Positions 1 to 9,069 of a DNA stretch of 64,000 nucleotides are shown in pieces. This DNA is from Sphingomonas sp. 8AM (GTDB taxonomy: Bacteria; Pseudomonadota; Alphaproteobacteria; Sphingomonadales; Sphingomonadaceae). The notes under the pieces were generated by a model. The model was not told the origin of the DNA. It worked only from the letters and a program-made list of their open reading frames with translations, and ran no database searches. The position numbers were made by a program, and so were the translations under genes. Where the stretch lies: the NCBI RefSeq assembly GCF_902506455.1, contig NZ_LR733844.1:2303866-2367865 (forward strand). The letters run 5' to 3'. The number at the start of each line of letters is the position of its first letter. The first letter of the stretch is position 1.

Positions 1-1419
1 CCCCGCACATTGTACGAGAAGGTCTGGGACGCTCACGTGGTCGAGCGTCGCGACGATGGTTCCTGCCTGATCTATATCGACCGGCACCTCGTCCATGAGG
101 TGACCAGCCCGCAGGCGTTCGAGGGCTTGCGCGCCGCCGGACGGCGGGTGCGGCGCCCCGACCTGACGCTCGCGGTGCCCGACCATAATCTGCCGACCAC
201 CGCGCGGGTCGATGCGGACGGGCACGAGCTGCCGATCGCCGACCGCGAAAGCGCCGAGCAACTGGGGGCGCTGCGCCAGAACGTCGCCGAATTCGGCGTG
301 CCCTATATCGACGCGCTGTCGGCGAAGCAGGGCATCGTCCATGTCGTCGGGCCGGAACAGGGCTTCACGCTGCCGGGCACGACGATGGTGTGCGGCGACA
401 GCCATACCTCGGCGCATGGCGCATTGGGCGCGCTGGCGTTCGGGATCGGCACCAGCGAGGTCGAGCATGTGCTCGCGACGCAGACGCTGATCCTGTCGCC
501 GTCGAAGACGATGGAAGTGCGCGTCGACGGCACGCTTGGCTTCGGCGTCAGCGCCAAGGACGTCGTGCTGGCGATCATCGGCAAGATCGGTGCGGCGGGC
601 GGGACGGGCTATGTCATTGAATTCACCGGCGAGGTGATCCGCAACCTGTCGGTTGAGGGGCGGCTGACGGTCGCCAATATGTCGATCGAGGGCGGCGCGC
701 GCGCGGGGATGATCGCGCCCGACGAGACGACCTTCGCCTATCTCAAGGGCCGGCCGCTCGCGCCGCAGGGCGCCGATTGGGACAAAGCGGTCGCGTGGTG
801 GCGGACGCTGCCGAGCGATGCGGGCGCGCGCTACGACAAGAGCGTGGTGCTCGACGCCACCGACATCGCGCCGTCGCTGACCTGGGGCACCAGCCCCGAG
901 GACGTCGTGCCGATCACCGGGTTCGTGCCCGCGCCCGACAGCTTCGCCGATCCGTCGAAGCGCGAGGCGGCGCGGAAGTCGCTCGACTATATGGGGCTGA
1001 CCCCGGGGATGCGGATGCAGGACGTGCCGGTCCAGCATGTCTTCATCGGCAGCTGCACCAACAGCCGGATCGAGGATCTGCGCGCCGCGGCGGGCGTCGC
1101 GAGCGGGCGGCATGTCGCCGACGGCGTGCGCGCGATGGTGGTGCCGGGCTCGGGGCTGGTCAAGCGGCAGGCCGAGGCCGAGGGGCTCGACCGCATCTTC
1201 ACCGCGGCGGGGTTCGAGTGGCGCGAGCCGGGCTGCTCGATGTGTCTGGCGATGAACCCCGACAAGGTGCCGCCGGGTGAGCGCTGCGCCTCGACCAGCA
1301 ATAGAAATTTCGTGGGACGTCAGGGACCTGGCGCCCGCACCCATTTGTTGTCGCCGGCAATGGCGGCGGCGGCGGCGGTCACCGGCCGCCTCGCCGACGT
1401 ACGCGAACTGATGGGCTGA
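1..1419 (+). CDS. leuC: 3-isopropylmalate dehydratase large subunit, 5' partial
   Basis: Large subunit of isopropylmalate isomerase, which with LeuD converts 2-isopropylmalate to 3-isopropylmalate in leucine biosynthesis. The frame is open from base 1 ([14 protein letters not shown]), so the start codon and a few residues lie outside the window; the TTG at base 10 is probably internal. All three [4Fe-4S] cysteine ligands are visible: codon 1054 in GSCTNSR, and codons 1234 and 1243 in GCSMC. The rest matches the aconitase-type fold over its full length. leuD follows after a 35-codon ORF, so this is very likely one operon. The family is certain; only the start is missing. Confidence 0.97.
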   Translation, partial: PRTLYEKVWDAHVVERRDDGSCLIYIDRHLVHEVTSPQAFEGLRAAGRRVRRPDLTLAVPDHNLPTTARVDADGHELPIADRESAEQLGALRQNVAEFGVPYIDALSAKQGIVHVVGPEQGFTLPGTTMVCGDSHTSAHGALGALAFGIGTSEVEHVLATQTLILSPSKTMEVRVDGTLGFGVSAKDVVLAIIGKIGAAGGTGYVIEFTGEVIRNLSVEGRLTVANMSIEGGARAGMIAPDETTFAYLKGRPLAPQGADWDKAVAWWRTLPSDAGARYDKSVVLDATDIAPSLTWGTSPEDVVPITGFVPAPDSFADPSKREAARKSLDYMGLTPGMRMQDVPVQHVFIGSCTNSRIEDLRAAAGVASGRHVADGVRAMVVPGSGLVKRQAEAEGLDRIFTAAGFEWREPGCSMCLAMNPDKVPPGERCASTSNRNFVGRQGPGARTHLLSPAMAAAAAVTGRLADVRELMG

Positions 1420-1436
1420 GGATAAGGGGACGCGAC

Positions 1437-1544
1437 ATGAAGAAGGTATTCGTTTTCCTGATCGCCGGTTCGGTGCTGAGCGGGGTCGCCGCCTATGCCG
1501 CGATCGCGCGCCCCGCGATCCCGGCCAGCCGTCCGGCGCGCTGA
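1437..1544 (+). CDS. 35-aa membrane or secreted micropeptide between leuC and leuD
   Basis: ATG at 1437 opens a 35-codon frame ending in TGA at 1542-1544. The A of that stop is the A of the leuD ATG (TGATG), so translation is probably coupled. The product begins [17 protein letters not shown]: two lysines followed by about 15 hydrophobic residues, like a signal peptide or single membrane helix, then a short A/P/R-rich tail. A purine-rich stretch (GAGGATAAGGGG) precedes the ATG. No family is recognised. It may be a real micropeptide or only a translational bridge from leuC to leuD. The gap between leuC and leuD would otherwise be about 120 bases, unusually long for this operon. Confidence 0.55.
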   Translation: MKKVFVFLIAGSVLSGVAAYAAIARPAIPASRPAR

Positions 1545-2173
1545 TGGAACCCGTCACGCGCGTTTCGGGCACCGCTTATCCCTGGGGTGCCAAGAATATC
1601 GACACCGACGTCATCATCCCGGCGCACTGGCTGAAGACGATCAAACGCTCGGGGCTGGGCAAGGGCGCGTTCGAGACGGTGCGCGCGCAGCCGGGCAATA
1701 TCTTCGACGATCCGCGCTATGCCGGCGCGCCGATCCTGGTCGCGGGCGACAATTTCGGCTGCGGATCGAGCCGGGAACATGCCGCTTGGGCGCTGGGCGA
1801 CATGGGCGTGAAGGCGGTGATTGCGCCGAGCTTCTCCGACATCTTTTCGGGCAATGCGTTCAAGAACGGCATCGTCGCGGTGGTGCTGCCGCAGGCGGCG
1901 GTCGACCGGCTGATCGAGGTAGCGAAGACCGATCCGGTCACGGTCGATCTGGAGACGATGACCGTCACCACCCCTTATCAGGACCGCTTTCCGTTCGAAC
2001 TCGACGCGTTTCGGAGGCGGTGTCTGATGGAAGGGCTGGACGAGGTCGGGCTGACGCTGGCAAAGGATACCGCGATTTCGAAATTCGAGGAGCAGCTCGA
2101 CGATGAGCGGCCCTGGATCAGGAGAGATGCGGCACATGCGGGCTTTGCTGTCGAGGGCGCCGGGCGGACCTGA
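1544..2173 (+). CDS. leuD: 3-isopropylmalate dehydratase small subunit
   Basis: Small (swivelling) subunit of isopropylmalate isomerase, partner of the upstream LeuC. The family signature [14 protein letters not shown] is present near residues 67-80, followed by a conserved [13 protein letters not shown] segment. The product is 209 residues, close to the usual 200 or so, with a short C-terminal extension. Its start ATG overlaps the stop of the 35-codon ORF. Its 3' end overlaps the start of the following oxidoreductase gene by 38 bases, so that gene is likely co-transcribed. Confidence 0.96.
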   Translation: MEPVTRVSGTAYPWGAKNIDTDVIIPAHWLKTIKRSGLGKGAFETVRAQPGNIFDDPRYAGAPILVAGDNFGCGSSREHAAWALGDMGVKAVIAPSFSDIFSGNAFKNGIVAVVLPQAAVDRLIEVAKTDPVTVDLETMTVTTPYQDRFPFELDAFRRRCLMEGLDEVGLTLAKDTAISKFEEQLDDERPWIRRDAAHAGFAVEGAGRT

Positions 2174-3137
2174 AACTCTGGAGGTCGGAGAGCTGCCCGA
2201 TCCCGTCGCTGGGCCGGGCGAGGTGGTGGTCGCGATCAAGGCATGCTCGATCAACTATCCCGACGTGCTGGTGATCGAGGATCGCTACCAGTTCCAGCCG
2301 CCCCGCCCCTTCGCGCCCGGCGGTGACATCGCCGGCATCGTCGCCGAGGTCGGCGCCGGGGTGACGCAATGGCGCGTCGGCGACCGCGTGATGGGCACGG
2401 TGCTGATGGGCGGGCTCGCCGAGCGACGCGCCGTGTCCGCCGATGCGCTCTACCCGCTGCCCGAGCGGCGCGGGTTCGAGGAAGGCGCGGCGCTGCTGCT
2501 CACCTATGCCACCAGCATCCATGCGCTGGTCGATCGCGGGCGTGTCGCGGCGGGTGACCGCGTGCTGGTGCTCGGCGCGGCGGGCGGCGTTGGCCTCGCG
2601 GCGGTCGAGCTGGCCAGGGCGTTCGGCGCGCAGGTGGTCGGCGCGGTGTCGAGCGAGGACAAGGCGCAGGCGGTGCGCGAGGCCGGGGCCGACGAGGTGA
2701 TCGTCTACCCGCACGCGCCGTTCGACAGGCCGGCCTCCAAGGCGCTGGCGGAGCGGTTCAAACAGGCGGGCGGCGCGCAGGGCTTTCAGGTCATCTACGA
2801 CGCGGTCGGGGGCGATTATGCCGAGCCGGCGCTGCGCGCGATCGGCTGGGAGGGACGCTATCTGGTGGTCGGCTTCCCGGCCGGCATCCCCAAGCTGCCG
2901 CTCAACCTGACGCTGCTGAAAAGCTGTGACGTGTGCGGGGTGTTCTGGGGCGCGTTCGCCGCGCGCGAGCCGGACGCCAATCGCGCGCATATCCTGCACC
3001 TGCTCGACCTGTGGGAGGCCGGCCGGATCGCGCCGCGCGTCACCGAGGTCTTCCCGCTCGAACACGGCGGCACGGCGATCGCCCGACTGGGTCAGCGCAG
3101 CGCGATCGGCAAGCTGGTGGTGCGCGTTGCCGATTGA
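2136..3137 (+). CDS. NADPH:quinone oxidoreductase family protein (MDR superfamily)
   Basis: Zinc-independent medium-chain dehydrogenase/reductase of the quinone oxidoreductase type, 333 residues. The N-terminal GroES-like domain ([17 protein letters not shown]) is followed by a Rossmann domain with the dinucleotide-binding motif [13 protein letters not shown] near residue 145. No structural-zinc cysteine cluster is seen, as expected for this branch. I chose ATG 2136 ([10 protein letters not shown]) because GGAGAG at 2121-2126 lies nine bases upstream; ATG 2127 abuts that site and ATG 2103 is less likely. The start lies inside the end of leuD. The physiological substrate cannot be told from sequence. 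Confidence 0.9.
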   Translation: MRALLSRAPGGPETLEVGELPDPVAGPGEVVVAIKACSINYPDVLVIEDRYQFQPPRPFAPGGDIAGIVAEVGAGVTQWRVGDRVMGTVLMGGLAERRAVSADALYPLPERRGFEEGAALLLTYATSIHALVDRGRVAAGDRVLVLGAAGGVGLAAVELARAFGAQVVGAVSSEDKAQAVREAGADEVIVYPHAPFDRPASKALAERFKQAGGAQGFQVIYDAVGGDYAEPALRAIGWEGRYLVVGFPAGIPKLPLNLTLLKSCDVCGVFWGAFAAREPDANRAHILHLLDLWEAGRIAPRVTEVFPLEHGGTAIARLGQRSAIGKLVVRVAD

Positions 3138-3140
3138 GCG

Positions 3141-3180
3141 ACGTTGCCCATTGCCTGACGTTGCCCATTGCCTGACGTTG
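3141..3180. repeat. 17-bp tandem repeat after the oxidoreductase stop
   Basis: Two exact copies of ACGTTGCCCATTGCCTG (3141-3157, 3158-3174) and a 6-base partial third. The bases just before (3124-3140, containing the stop codon) look like a diverged copy. The array lies in the 94-bp gap before the DUF1476 gene. Function unknown; probably slippage or duplication. Confidence 0.85.
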
Positions 3181-3231
3181 AATGTCGGCGGCCTGCGCAC
3201 TATCCATCGGTGATAGAGCACTGGAGCCAGC

Positions 3232-3555
3232 ATGACCCTTTTCGACGATCGTGAACGCGCGTTCGAGGCCAAGTTCGCCCGCGACGAGGAAGTGGCGTTC
3301 CGGATCATCGCACGCCGCAACCGGCTGGTCGGGCAATGGGCGGCGCAGCTGATGCAGCTGACCCCCGCCGAGACCGACGCTTACGCCAAGGCGGTGGTGC
3401 AGGCCGATTTCGAGGAAGCCGGCGACGAGGACGTGGTCCGCAAGGTCTATGGCGATCTGGTCGCGGCGAATGTCGACGTCGACGAGGCGGCGGTGCGGCA
3501 GGCGCTGGCGGACCAGTCCGTCGAGGCGCGCCGCCAGTTGATGCAGCCGGAGTAA
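3232..3555 (+). CDS. DUF1476 protein (F1-ATPase inhibitor zeta subunit type)
   Basis: 107-residue helical, charged protein of the DUF1476 family: it begins MTLFDDRERAFEAKFARDEE and continues with the family's F-I-ARRN-L-G-WAA block. In Paracoccus this family is the zeta subunit that inhibits the F1Fo-ATPase; that function is inferred here from family. GGAG lies just upstream of ATG 3232. It is followed at once by bolA and grx genes, a common alphaproteobacterial order, which suggests a shared transcript. Confidence 0.9.
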   Translation: MTLFDDRERAFEAKFARDEEVAFRIIARRNRLVGQWAAQLMQLTPAETDAYAKAVVQADFEEAGDEDVVRKVYGDLVAANVDVDEAAVRQALADQSVEARRQLMQPE

Positions 3556-3560
3556 GCGCG

Positions 3561-3794
3561 ATGCCGATGGAAGGAACCGAGATCGCGGCGCTCATCAAGG
3601 CCGGCATTCCCGATGCCGAGGTCGAGATGACCGATCTGGCCGGCGACGGCGATCACTGGTCGGCGCGCGTCGTGGCGGCATCGTTCGCGGGGATGCCGCG
3701 CGTCAAACAGCATCAGGCGGTCTATGCCGCATTGGGCGGGCGGATGGGCGGCGTGCTCCATGCCTTGCAGTTGACGACCGCCGTTCCGAAGTAA
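3561..3794 (+). CDS. BolA/IbaG family iron-metabolism protein
   Basis: 77-residue BolA-like protein starting at ATG 3561, five bases after the DUF1476 stop. The class II KH-like fold is indicated by the spacing of [19 protein letters not shown] and the conserved [17 protein letters not shown] segment with the invariant histidine. BolA proteins pair with monothiol (CGFS) glutaredoxins to share a [2Fe-2S] cluster in iron sensing and Fe-S delivery, and just such a glutaredoxin is encoded next. Functional pairing is inferred from family and order. Confidence 0.92.
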   Translation: MPMEGTEIAALIKAGIPDAEVEMTDLAGDGDHWSARVVAASFAGMPRVKQHQAVYAALGGRMGGVLHALQLTTAVPK

Positions 3795-3831
3795 GCGCGC
3801 AGCGCACGACCGCATTCGCAAGGAAGACGAT

Positions 3832-4170
3832 ATGACCGACGATACCAACGCCCGCATCGACGCGCTGGTGAAGAGCAACCCGGTGGTGCTGTTCATGAAG
3901 GGCTCGCCGCTGTTCCCGCAGTGCGGCTTCTCGAGCCGCGCGATCGCGATCCTCGAGCGGCTGGGCGTGCAGTTCGAGAGCGTAGATGTGCTGCAGGATC
4001 AGGCGATCCGTCAGGGCATCAAGGGTTATTCGGACTGGCCGACGATCCCGCAGCTCTATGTCGGCGGTGAGTTCGTCGGTGGATCGGACATCATGATGGA
4101 GATGTACGAGGCCGGCGAGCTGGCCGAGCTGTTCCAGAAGGCAGGCGCGGCGCCGGCCCCGCAGGCTTAA
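3832..4170 (+). CDS. grxD: Monothiol glutaredoxin, Grx4/GrxD type
   Basis: 112-residue monothiol glutaredoxin with the CGFS active site in [11 protein letters not shown] near residue 30, the KGSP glutathione/cluster loop just before it, and the conserved [19 protein letters not shown] segment. It carries a bridging [2Fe-2S] cluster with glutathione and hands clusters to target proteins, usually as a heterodimer with BolA, encoded 37 bases upstream. The C-terminus is short and A/P-rich. Family and role are firm. Confidence 0.96.
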   Translation: MTDDTNARIDALVKSNPVVLFMKGSPLFPQCGFSSRAIAILERLGVQFESVDVLQDQAIRQGIKGYSDWPTIPQLYVGGEFVGGSDIMMEMYEAGELAELFQKAGAAPAPQA

Positions 4171-4264
4171 GCGGCCTTCCCCGGCCGGAGCTGGTGGTTG
4201 TTGCGGTGGCGGCGGCCCGGATCGGCCGGCGGGGGTTGCGGCGTGAAGGGGACAATGCCCGTCC

Positions 4265-4338
4265 GTCATTGCGAGCGCAGCGAAGCAATCAAGGGCGTCC
4301 TCGCCCGGCTCTGGATTGCTTCGCTGTGCTCGCAATGG
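4265..4338. repeat. Dispersed inverted repeat, family A, copy 1
   Basis: Begins GTCATTGCGAGCGCAGCGAA and ends in its near reverse complement, TTCGCTGTGCTCGCAATGG, with a short central spacer; about 75 bp in all. Two further copies are at 14163-14237 and 49877-49951. Structure is that of a REP/MITE-like palindromic unit. Confidence 0.9.
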
Positions 4339-4445
4339 CCGGGTTGATGCGATTTCCCCAGATTATTGCGACTGTCCAAGGGACAATCGACATTCAGGGT
4401 TTCGAGGCTGACCGCCCTGATTTCCGATCGAGATACCCCCCCGTT

Positions 4446-4523
4446 CGTCGCCCCGGACTTGATCCGGGGCCCCGCTTTTGCCGACAGAAGGAAGAAGCGG
4501 GACCCCGGATCAAGTCCGGGATG
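4446..4523. repeat. Dispersed inverted repeat, family B, copy 1
   Basis: Two inverted arms: CGTCGCCCCGGACTTGATCC at the left and the matching AAGCGGGACCCCGGATCAAG at the right, around a short spacer. Each arm contains its own CCGGACTTGATCCGG palindrome. Other copies or half-copies are at about 4776, 8734, 9070, 14025, 40037, 49811 and 55459. Confidence 0.9.
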
Positions 4524-4775
4524 CCGAAAGAAGGCAGGTGATCCGTGAAGGTCGATCCGCCCCAGATCGTTACTGGACCAGGTTGGATCATCGCCATCGC
4601 CCTGCGTGCGACCGCTGTGAGGCGAGGCGCTTCTGCCGTGATGCGGCGTTGCTCGTCGGTCACGATGCCTCGGCATCGCTCCCTCCTCACGCCTCGCATC
4701 ACGCCAAAATCACCTCCGCGCCATGATCCAACCTGATCCCGCAACGCCCCAAGAGCCAATCATCTGCCTTCGTCC

Positions 4776-4850
4776 GTCATCCCGGACCTGGCTTCTTCCT
4801 TGAGTGGTCGAGAACAAGCGGGGCGCCGGATTAATTCGGGGCGACGAGGG
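4776..4850. repeat. Decayed family B repeat
   Basis: GTCATCCCGGACCTGGCTTC on the left and GGATTAATTCGGGGCGACGA on the right resemble the arms of family B with several substitutions, suggesting an old copy. Confidence 0.55.
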
Positions 4851-4930
4851 TCGCGGCTGGAGCGAACAAGCGGATCGCCGTGAAAGCGGCGTATGAGATC
4901 GCAGGCCCATCCTGCACTTACCCACACAAA

Positions 4931-4963
4931 GAAAAGGCCGCCTCGTCTTTGACGAAGCGGCCT
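4931..4963 (-). terminator. Rho-independent terminator of csbD
   Basis: On the minus strand, AGGCCGCTTCGTC, a 3-base AAA loop and GACGAGGCGGCCT form a stem of 12 pairs with one mismatch, followed by TTTTC. It lies 26 bases beyond the csbD stop and is well placed to end that single-gene transcript. Confidence 0.85.
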
Positions 4964-4988
4964 CCACTCATATCAGGCGTAGGTACGA

Positions 4989-5171
4989 TCAGATGTCGTC
5001 GCCGAGCGCGCCCTTGACCTTACCCTTGAATTGCTCGCCCTTGCCCTCGGCCTGCTGGGCCTTGCCTTCGGCGGCGAGATCGGTGTCGTGGTTGTGGTCG
5101 CCAATGGCTTCCTTCACCTTGCCGATCGCTTCGTTGACATTGCCCTTGATCTTGTCGGTCAGCTCGCCCAT
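4989..5171 (-). CDS. CsbD family stress protein
   Basis: 60-residue, highly hydrophilic CsbD-like protein (MGELTDKIKGNVNEAIGKVK at the N-terminus, then EGKAQQAEGKGEQFKGKVKG). Family members are small, probably disordered or helical, and often induced by general stress; their mechanism is unknown. ATG 5171 was chosen because AAGGAGAT lies seven bases upstream and the conserved family N-terminus begins there. It stands alone, with a terminator after it. Confidence 0.93.
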   Translation of the reverse strand: MGELTDKIKGNVNEAIGKVKEAIGDHNHDTDLAAEGKAQQAEGKGEQFKGKVKGALGDDI

Positions 5172-5254
5172 CGTCGATCTCCTTGTTTGAAACCCTGTGA
5201 CGACAGAACGGTGCTGCAACGACGCGGTTCCGTAACGGCGGGACAATCCTTACT

Positions 5255-6289
5255 TTAGATCAACCCCGACAGCGGGCTCGACGGGTCGGCGTAGCGACGT
5301 TTGCCCATCCGGCCGGCGCGATAGCTCATCCGCCCGCCCTCGACCGCGGCCTTCATCGCCGCCGCCATCAGCACCGGGTCCTTCGCCTCGGCGATCGCGG
5401 TATTCATCAGCACGCCGTCGCAGCCCAGCTCCATCGCCACCGCCGCGTCGCTCGCCTGCCCGACCCCGGCGTCGACCAGCACCGGCACGCCCGCGCCCTC
5501 GACGATCAGCCGGATCGTCACCTGATTCTGGATGCCGAGCCCCGAGCCGATCGGCGCGCCGAGCGGCATGATCGCCACCGCACCGGCCTCCTCAAGCTGC
5601 TTCGCGGCGATCGGATCGTCGACGCAATAGACCATCGGCTTGAAGCCCTCACGGACGAGCACCTCGGTTGCCTTCAACGTCTCGCGCATGTTGGGATAGA
5701 GCGTCCGCGCCTCGCCGAGCACCTCAAGCTTGACCAGATCCCAGCCGCCCGCCTCGCGCGCCAGCCGCAGCGTGCGAATCGCATCCTCGGCGGAAAAACA
5801 GCCGGCGGTGTTGGGGAGGTAGGTGACCTTCTTCGGATCGATATAGTCGGTCAGCATCGGCGCGCCCGGATCGCTGACGTTGACGCGACGCACCGCAACC
5901 GTGACGATTTCCGCGCCCGACGCCACGACCGCCGCGGCATTCTGCGCGAAGTCCTTGTACTTGCCGGTGCCGACGATCAGCCGCGAATGGAAGGTGCGGC
6001 CAGCGACCGTCCACGTATCGTCGGTGATCGGCTGACGCTGGTTGCTGCCGGTCTCGACGGCCGGGTGATCGCCGCCGCCAACGAAGTGGACGATTTCCAG
6101 CTCGTCGCCATCCTCGACCACCACCTGTGTCAGCGTCGAGCGCGGCACGACCTCGAGGTTGCGCTCGACCGCCACCTTCTCGGGCACCAGCCCGAGCGAC
6201 TCCGCGAGCGCGGCAAGGGTGATCCCGGCGGTCACGCGCTTGTGCTCGCCGTTCACGGAAATGGTGATGGTGCCGTCAGTATGTGCCAT
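5255..6289 (-). CDS. thiSG: Fused sulfur carrier ThiS - thiazole synthase ThiG
   Basis: A single 344-residue protein joining two thiamine-thiazole enzymes. Residues about 6-73 are a ThiS-like ubiquitin fold ([10 protein letters not shown], then [11 protein letters not shown]) ending in GGG. After a linker of about 20 residues, the rest is ThiG, a TIM barrel forming the thiazole phosphate from deoxyxylulose phosphate, dehydroglycine and the ThiS thiocarboxylate; the Schiff-base lysine lies in DLVKLEVLG. ThiS normally needs a free C-terminal Gly-Gly, so the fusion raises a mechanistic question. ATG 6289 or ATG 6298 could be the start; neither has a clear ribosome site. aroQ is divergent only 74 bases away, leaving no room for a TPP riboswitch. 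Confidence 0.93.
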   Translation of the reverse strand: MAHTDGTITISVNGEHKRVTAGITLAALAESLGLVPEKVAVERNLEVVPRSTLTQVVVEDGDELEIVHFVGGGDHPAVETGSNQRQPITDDTWTVAGRTFHSRLIVGTGKYKDFAQNAAAVVASGAEIVTVAVRRVNVSDPGAPMLTDYIDPKKVTYLPNTAGCFSAEDAIRTLRLAREAGGWDLVKLEVLGEARTLYPNMRETLKATEVLVREGFKPMVYCVDDPIAAKQLEEAGAVAIMPLGAPIGSGLGIQNQVTIRLIVEGAGVPVLVDAGVGQASDAAVAMELGCDGVLMNTAIAEAKDPVLMAAAMKAAVEGGRMSYRAGRMGKRRYADPSSPLSGLI

Positions 6290-6363
6290 CCGGCCCATCT
6301 AGGCGCGCGGGTGCCGCGGGGCAACGTTGCGCGGCTTCGCGCCGGGTGCGATGGTGCGCGGCG

Positions 6364-6798
6364 ATGACCGATATTGTCTATGTCCTCAACGGACCGAACC
6401 TGAACCTGCTCGGCGTGCGCGAGCCCGACATCTATGGGCATGCCACGCTCGACGACATCGCCGGCGCGCTGGAAGACCGGGCGCGCGAGCTGGGGCTGTC
6501 GATCGACATGCGCCAGTCCAACCACGAGGGCCATCTGGTCGACTGGCTGCACGAGGCGCAGGCGCATGACGCGCGCGCGGTGCTGCTCAATGCCGGGGCG
6601 TTCACGCATACGTCGGTCGCGCTCCACGATGCGATCAAGTCGATAAAAACGCCGGTGATCGAGGTGCATCTATCGAACCCGCACACGCGCGAGGCGTTTC
6701 GGCACGTGTCGTTCGTCGGACGCGCCGCGAAGGGCAGCATTGCCGGTTTCGGCGCACTGTCGTACCAGCTCGCGCTTGAAGCCGCGGCGCGCTTCTGA
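6364..6798 (+). CDS. aroQ: Type II 3-dehydroquinate dehydratase
   Basis: 144-residue type II dehydroquinase, third step of the shikimate pathway (3-dehydroquinate to 3-dehydroshikimate), normally a dodecamer. Family motifs: LNGPNLNLLGVREPDIYG with the catalytic tyrosine, QSNHEGHLVDW, NAGAFTHTSVAL, and EVHLSNPHTREAFRH. The start MTDIVYV is fixed by homology; ATG 6364. accB-accC follow on the same strand 40 bases on, an order common in alphaproteobacteria. Confidence 0.96.
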   Translation: MTDIVYVLNGPNLNLLGVREPDIYGHATLDDIAGALEDRARELGLSIDMRQSNHEGHLVDWLHEAQAHDARAVLLNAGAFTHTSVALHDAIKSIKTPVIEVHLSNPHTREAFRHVSFVGRAAKGSIAGFGALSYQLALEAAARF

Positions 6799-6837
6799 CA
6801 GGAGCCGCGACCAAAGGTCAGGGATAATCGGGGTTCA

Positions 6838-7323
6838 ATGGCTGACATTTCACACAATAGCGGGTCGATGCAGGTCGACGTCGATCTGGTCCGCCAGCTC
6901 GCCGAGCTGCTGGATACCACGCAGCTGACCGAGATCGAGGTCGAGGACGGCGATCGCAAGATTCGCGTCGCGCGCAAGGCGGCGGCGGTGAACGCCGCGC
7001 CGGCGATGCATTATGCGCCGGCTCCGGCCGCGCCCGCAGCGCCGGCCGCGCCGCAGGTCGATGTCGCCGGGCCGTCGGCGCCGTCGGACGCCAATGCGGT
7101 GCGCTCGCCGATGGTCGGCACCGTCTATCTCGCCGCCGAGCCGGGCGCGAAGCCCTTCTCCACCGTCGGGCAGACCGTCGCCGCGGGCGACACGCTGCTG
7201 ATCGTCGAGGCGATGAAGGTGATGAACCCGATCACCGCGCCGTCGGCCGGTGTCGTCAAGGCGATCCTGGTCGACAACGGCCAGCCGGTCGAGTTCGACC
7301 AGCCATTGGTGGTGGTCGAGTAA
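6838..7323 (+). CDS. accB: Biotin carboxyl carrier protein of acetyl-CoA carboxylase
   Basis: 161-residue BCCP subunit. An N-terminal dimerising segment ([20 protein letters not shown]) is joined by an Ala/Pro linker (residues about 58-80) to the biotinyl domain. The biotin-accepting lysine is residue 127 in VEAMKVMN. It carries the carboxyl group from AccC to the carboxyltransferase for malonyl-CoA synthesis. accC starts four bases after its stop. Confidence 0.97.
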   Translation: MADISHNSGSMQVDVDLVRQLAELLDTTQLTEIEVEDGDRKIRVARKAAAVNAAPAMHYAPAPAAPAAPAAPQVDVAGPSAPSDANAVRSPMVGTVYLAAEPGAKPFSTVGQTVAAGDTLLIVEAMKVMNPITAPSAGVVKAILVDNGQPVEFDQPLVVVE

Positions 7324-7327
7324 GCGG

Positions 7328-8677
7328 ATGCCGCAGATCAAGAAACTGCTGATCGCCAATCGTGGCGAGATCGCGCTGCGCATCCACCGCGCGTGCCACG
7401 AAATGGGCATCAAGACCGTCGCGGTCCACTCGACCGCCGACGCCGATGCGATGCACGTCCGGCTGGCGGACGAGGCGATCTGCATCGGACCGCCGGCCGC
7501 GGCGGACAGCTATCTCAACATCCCGAACATCATTTCGGCGGCCGAGATCAGCGGCGCGGATGCGATCCATCCCGGCTATGGCTTTCTCAGCGAGAACGCC
7601 AAATTCGCCGAGATCGTCGAGCTGCATAATCTGATCTTCGTCGGGCCGAAGCCCGAGCATATCCGCGTGATGGGCGACAAGGTCGAGGCCAAGCGCACCG
7701 CGGGCGCACTCGGGCTGCCGCTGGTGCCGGGCTCGGACGGCGCGATTCATGACGTCGCCGAGGCGCAGGCGCTCGCCGAAGAGATCGGCTATCCGGTGAT
7801 CATCAAGGCCGCGAGCGGCGGCGGCGGGCGCGGCATGAAGGTGTGCCAGTCCGCCGACCAGCTCGAAACGCTGATGCAGCAGGCCGGCAGCGAGGCGAAG
7901 GCGGCGTTCGGCGACGCGACCGTCTACATGGAAAAGTACCTCGGCAACCCGCGCCACATCGAGTTCCAGGTATTCGGCGACGGCAACGGCCATGCCATTC
8001 ATCTGGGCGAGCGCGACTGTTCGCTCCAGCGCCGCCACCAGAAGGTCGTCGAGGAGGCCCCCTCGCCCGTCATCACCGCCGAAGAGCGCGAGCGGATGGG
8101 CGGGATCGTCGCCAAAGCGATGGCCGACATGGCGTATCGCGGCGCGGGGACGATCGAGTTCCTGTGGGAAAACGGCGAATTCTACTTCATCGAGATGAAC
8201 ACCCGACTGCAGGTCGAGCATCCGGTGACCGAGGCGATCACCGGGCTGGATCTGGTGCGCGAGCAAATCCGCGTCGCCGAGGGGCATCCGCTGACGCTGC
8301 GTCAGGAAGACGTGGTGTTCCGCGGCCATGCGATCGAATGCCGCATCAACGCCGAGGATCCGCGCACCTTCACGCCGTCGCCCGGGCTGGTGAAGCAGTA
8401 CCACGCACCGGGCGGGATGCATGTCCGCGTCGATTCGGGGTTATATGCGGGCTATAAGGTGCCGCCCTATTACGACAGCATGATCGCCAAGCTGATCGTC
8501 TATGGCACCACCCGCGAGGGCGCGCTGCGCCGCCTGCGCCGCGCGCTGGAGGAGTTCGTGATCGAGGGGATGAAGACCACCATCCCGCTGCATCAGGCGC
8601 TGCTCGACGATCCCGAGTTCCGCGAGGGAGCGTATACGATCAAGTGGCTTGAGGAGTGGCTGGCCAGGCAGGGGTGA
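7328..8677 (+). CDS. accC: Biotin carboxylase of acetyl-CoA carboxylase
   Basis: 449-residue ATP-grasp enzyme that carboxylates the biotin of AccB using ATP and bicarbonate. Visible motifs: [16 protein letters not shown] at the N-terminus, the glycine-rich ATP loop [21 protein letters not shown], and [14 protein letters not shown] with catalytic residues. The start MPQIKKL is four bases after accB, so the pair is translated together. A hairpin follows the stop. Confidence 0.98.
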   Translation: MPQIKKLLIANRGEIALRIHRACHEMGIKTVAVHSTADADAMHVRLADEAICIGPPAAADSYLNIPNIISAAEISGADAIHPGYGFLSENAKFAEIVELHNLIFVGPKPEHIRVMGDKVEAKRTAGALGLPLVPGSDGAIHDVAEAQALAEEIGYPVIIKAASGGGGRGMKVCQSADQLETLMQQAGSEAKAAFGDATVYMEKYLGNPRHIEFQVFGDGNGHAIHLGERDCSLQRRHQKVVEEAPSPVITAEERERMGGIVAKAMADMAYRGAGTIEFLWENGEFYFIEMNTRLQVEHPVTEAITGLDLVREQIRVAEGHPLTLRQEDVVFRGHAIECRINAEDPRTFTPSPGLVKQYHAPGGMHVRVDSGLYAGYKVPPYYDSMIAKLIVYGTTREGALRRLRRALEEFVIEGMKTTIPLHQALLDDPEFREGAYTIKWLEEWLARQG

Positions 8678-8682
8678 GGTGC

Positions 8683-8706
8683 GGGCGGGCATTTGCCCGC
8701 CCATTG
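8683..8706 (+). terminator. Terminator-like hairpin after accC
   Basis: GGGCGGGCA (8683-8691) pairs perfectly with TGCCCGCCC (8694-8702), five bases after the accC stop. The following ATTGTT is a weak U tract, so termination may be partial. Confidence 0.6.
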
Positions 8707-8733
8707 TTGGTTCGTAAGCCACTCACCAATCTG

Positions 8734-8768
8734 CGTCGCCCCGGGCTTGACCCGGGGCCCCGCTTCCT
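8734..8768. repeat. Family B repeat arm upstream of the GIY-YIG gene
   Basis: CGTCGCCCCGGGCTTGACCC followed by GGGGCCCCGCTTCCT; ends 13 bases before the GIY-YIG start. An inverted copy starts at base 9070, directly after that gene's stop. Confidence 0.9.
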
Positions 8769-8781
8769 CTTCCCCTCCGCT

Positions 8782-9069
8782 ATGGTTGGCGGGTGGGTCT
8801 ACATCATGGCGGGTAGGTACCGCGGCACGATGTACGTCGGGGTCACCACTGATCTGATCTTGCGGGTTGCGCAGCATCGGACTGGCAAGGGCTCCGAGTT
8901 TTGCGCGCGTTATGGATTGACCCGGCTAGTATGGGCGGAGTCCAGCGAGCAGATCGAAGCCTGCATTGAACACGAAAAGCGCCTGAAACGCTGGCGACGC
9001 GAGTGGAAGTTCGCGCTGATCGAGCGGGACAATCCTGACTGGCTCGATCAGTTCGAGCGTTTCGCCTGA
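8782..9069 (+). CDS. Small GIY-YIG nuclease-fold protein
   Basis: 95-residue single-domain GIY-YIG protein of the YhbQ/UPF0213-like type. The two signature strands are VYIMAG and MYVGVT (near residues 6-20), the conserved arginine follows in LILRVAQHR, and the metal-binding glutamate is probably in ACIEHEKRLKRWRR. Proteins of this type are annotated as putative endonucleases; activity is mostly untested. ATG 8782 is the first start that begins the domain; upstream frame codes only the repeat. The gene is bracketed almost exactly by two inverted arms of the family B repeat, so gene plus repeats looks like a unit. It converges with nagZ. Confidence 0.88.
   Translation: MVGGWVYIMAGRYRGTMYVGVTTDLILRVAQHRTGKGSEFCARYGLTRLVWAESSEQIEACIEHEKRLKRWRREWKFALIERDNPDWLDQFERFA

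Larger units (their letters stand above)
4171..4930. other. Gene-free region with palindromic repeats
   Basis: About 760 bases with no convincing gene. It holds one copy of the GTCATTGCGAGCG inverted repeat, one good and one decayed copy of the CCGGACTTGATCCGG repeat (listed separately), and low-information sequence between them. The short open frames here translate the repeats and lack ribosome-binding sites and recognisable motifs. Confidence 0.7.

Noticed and set aside
4478..4736. Small open frames within the repeat-rich gap
   Set aside because: They translate the family B repeat and continue into unconserved sequence.
6290..6363. TPP riboswitch for thiSG
   Set aside because: Only 74 bases separate thiSG from divergent aroQ and no THI-box core is visible.
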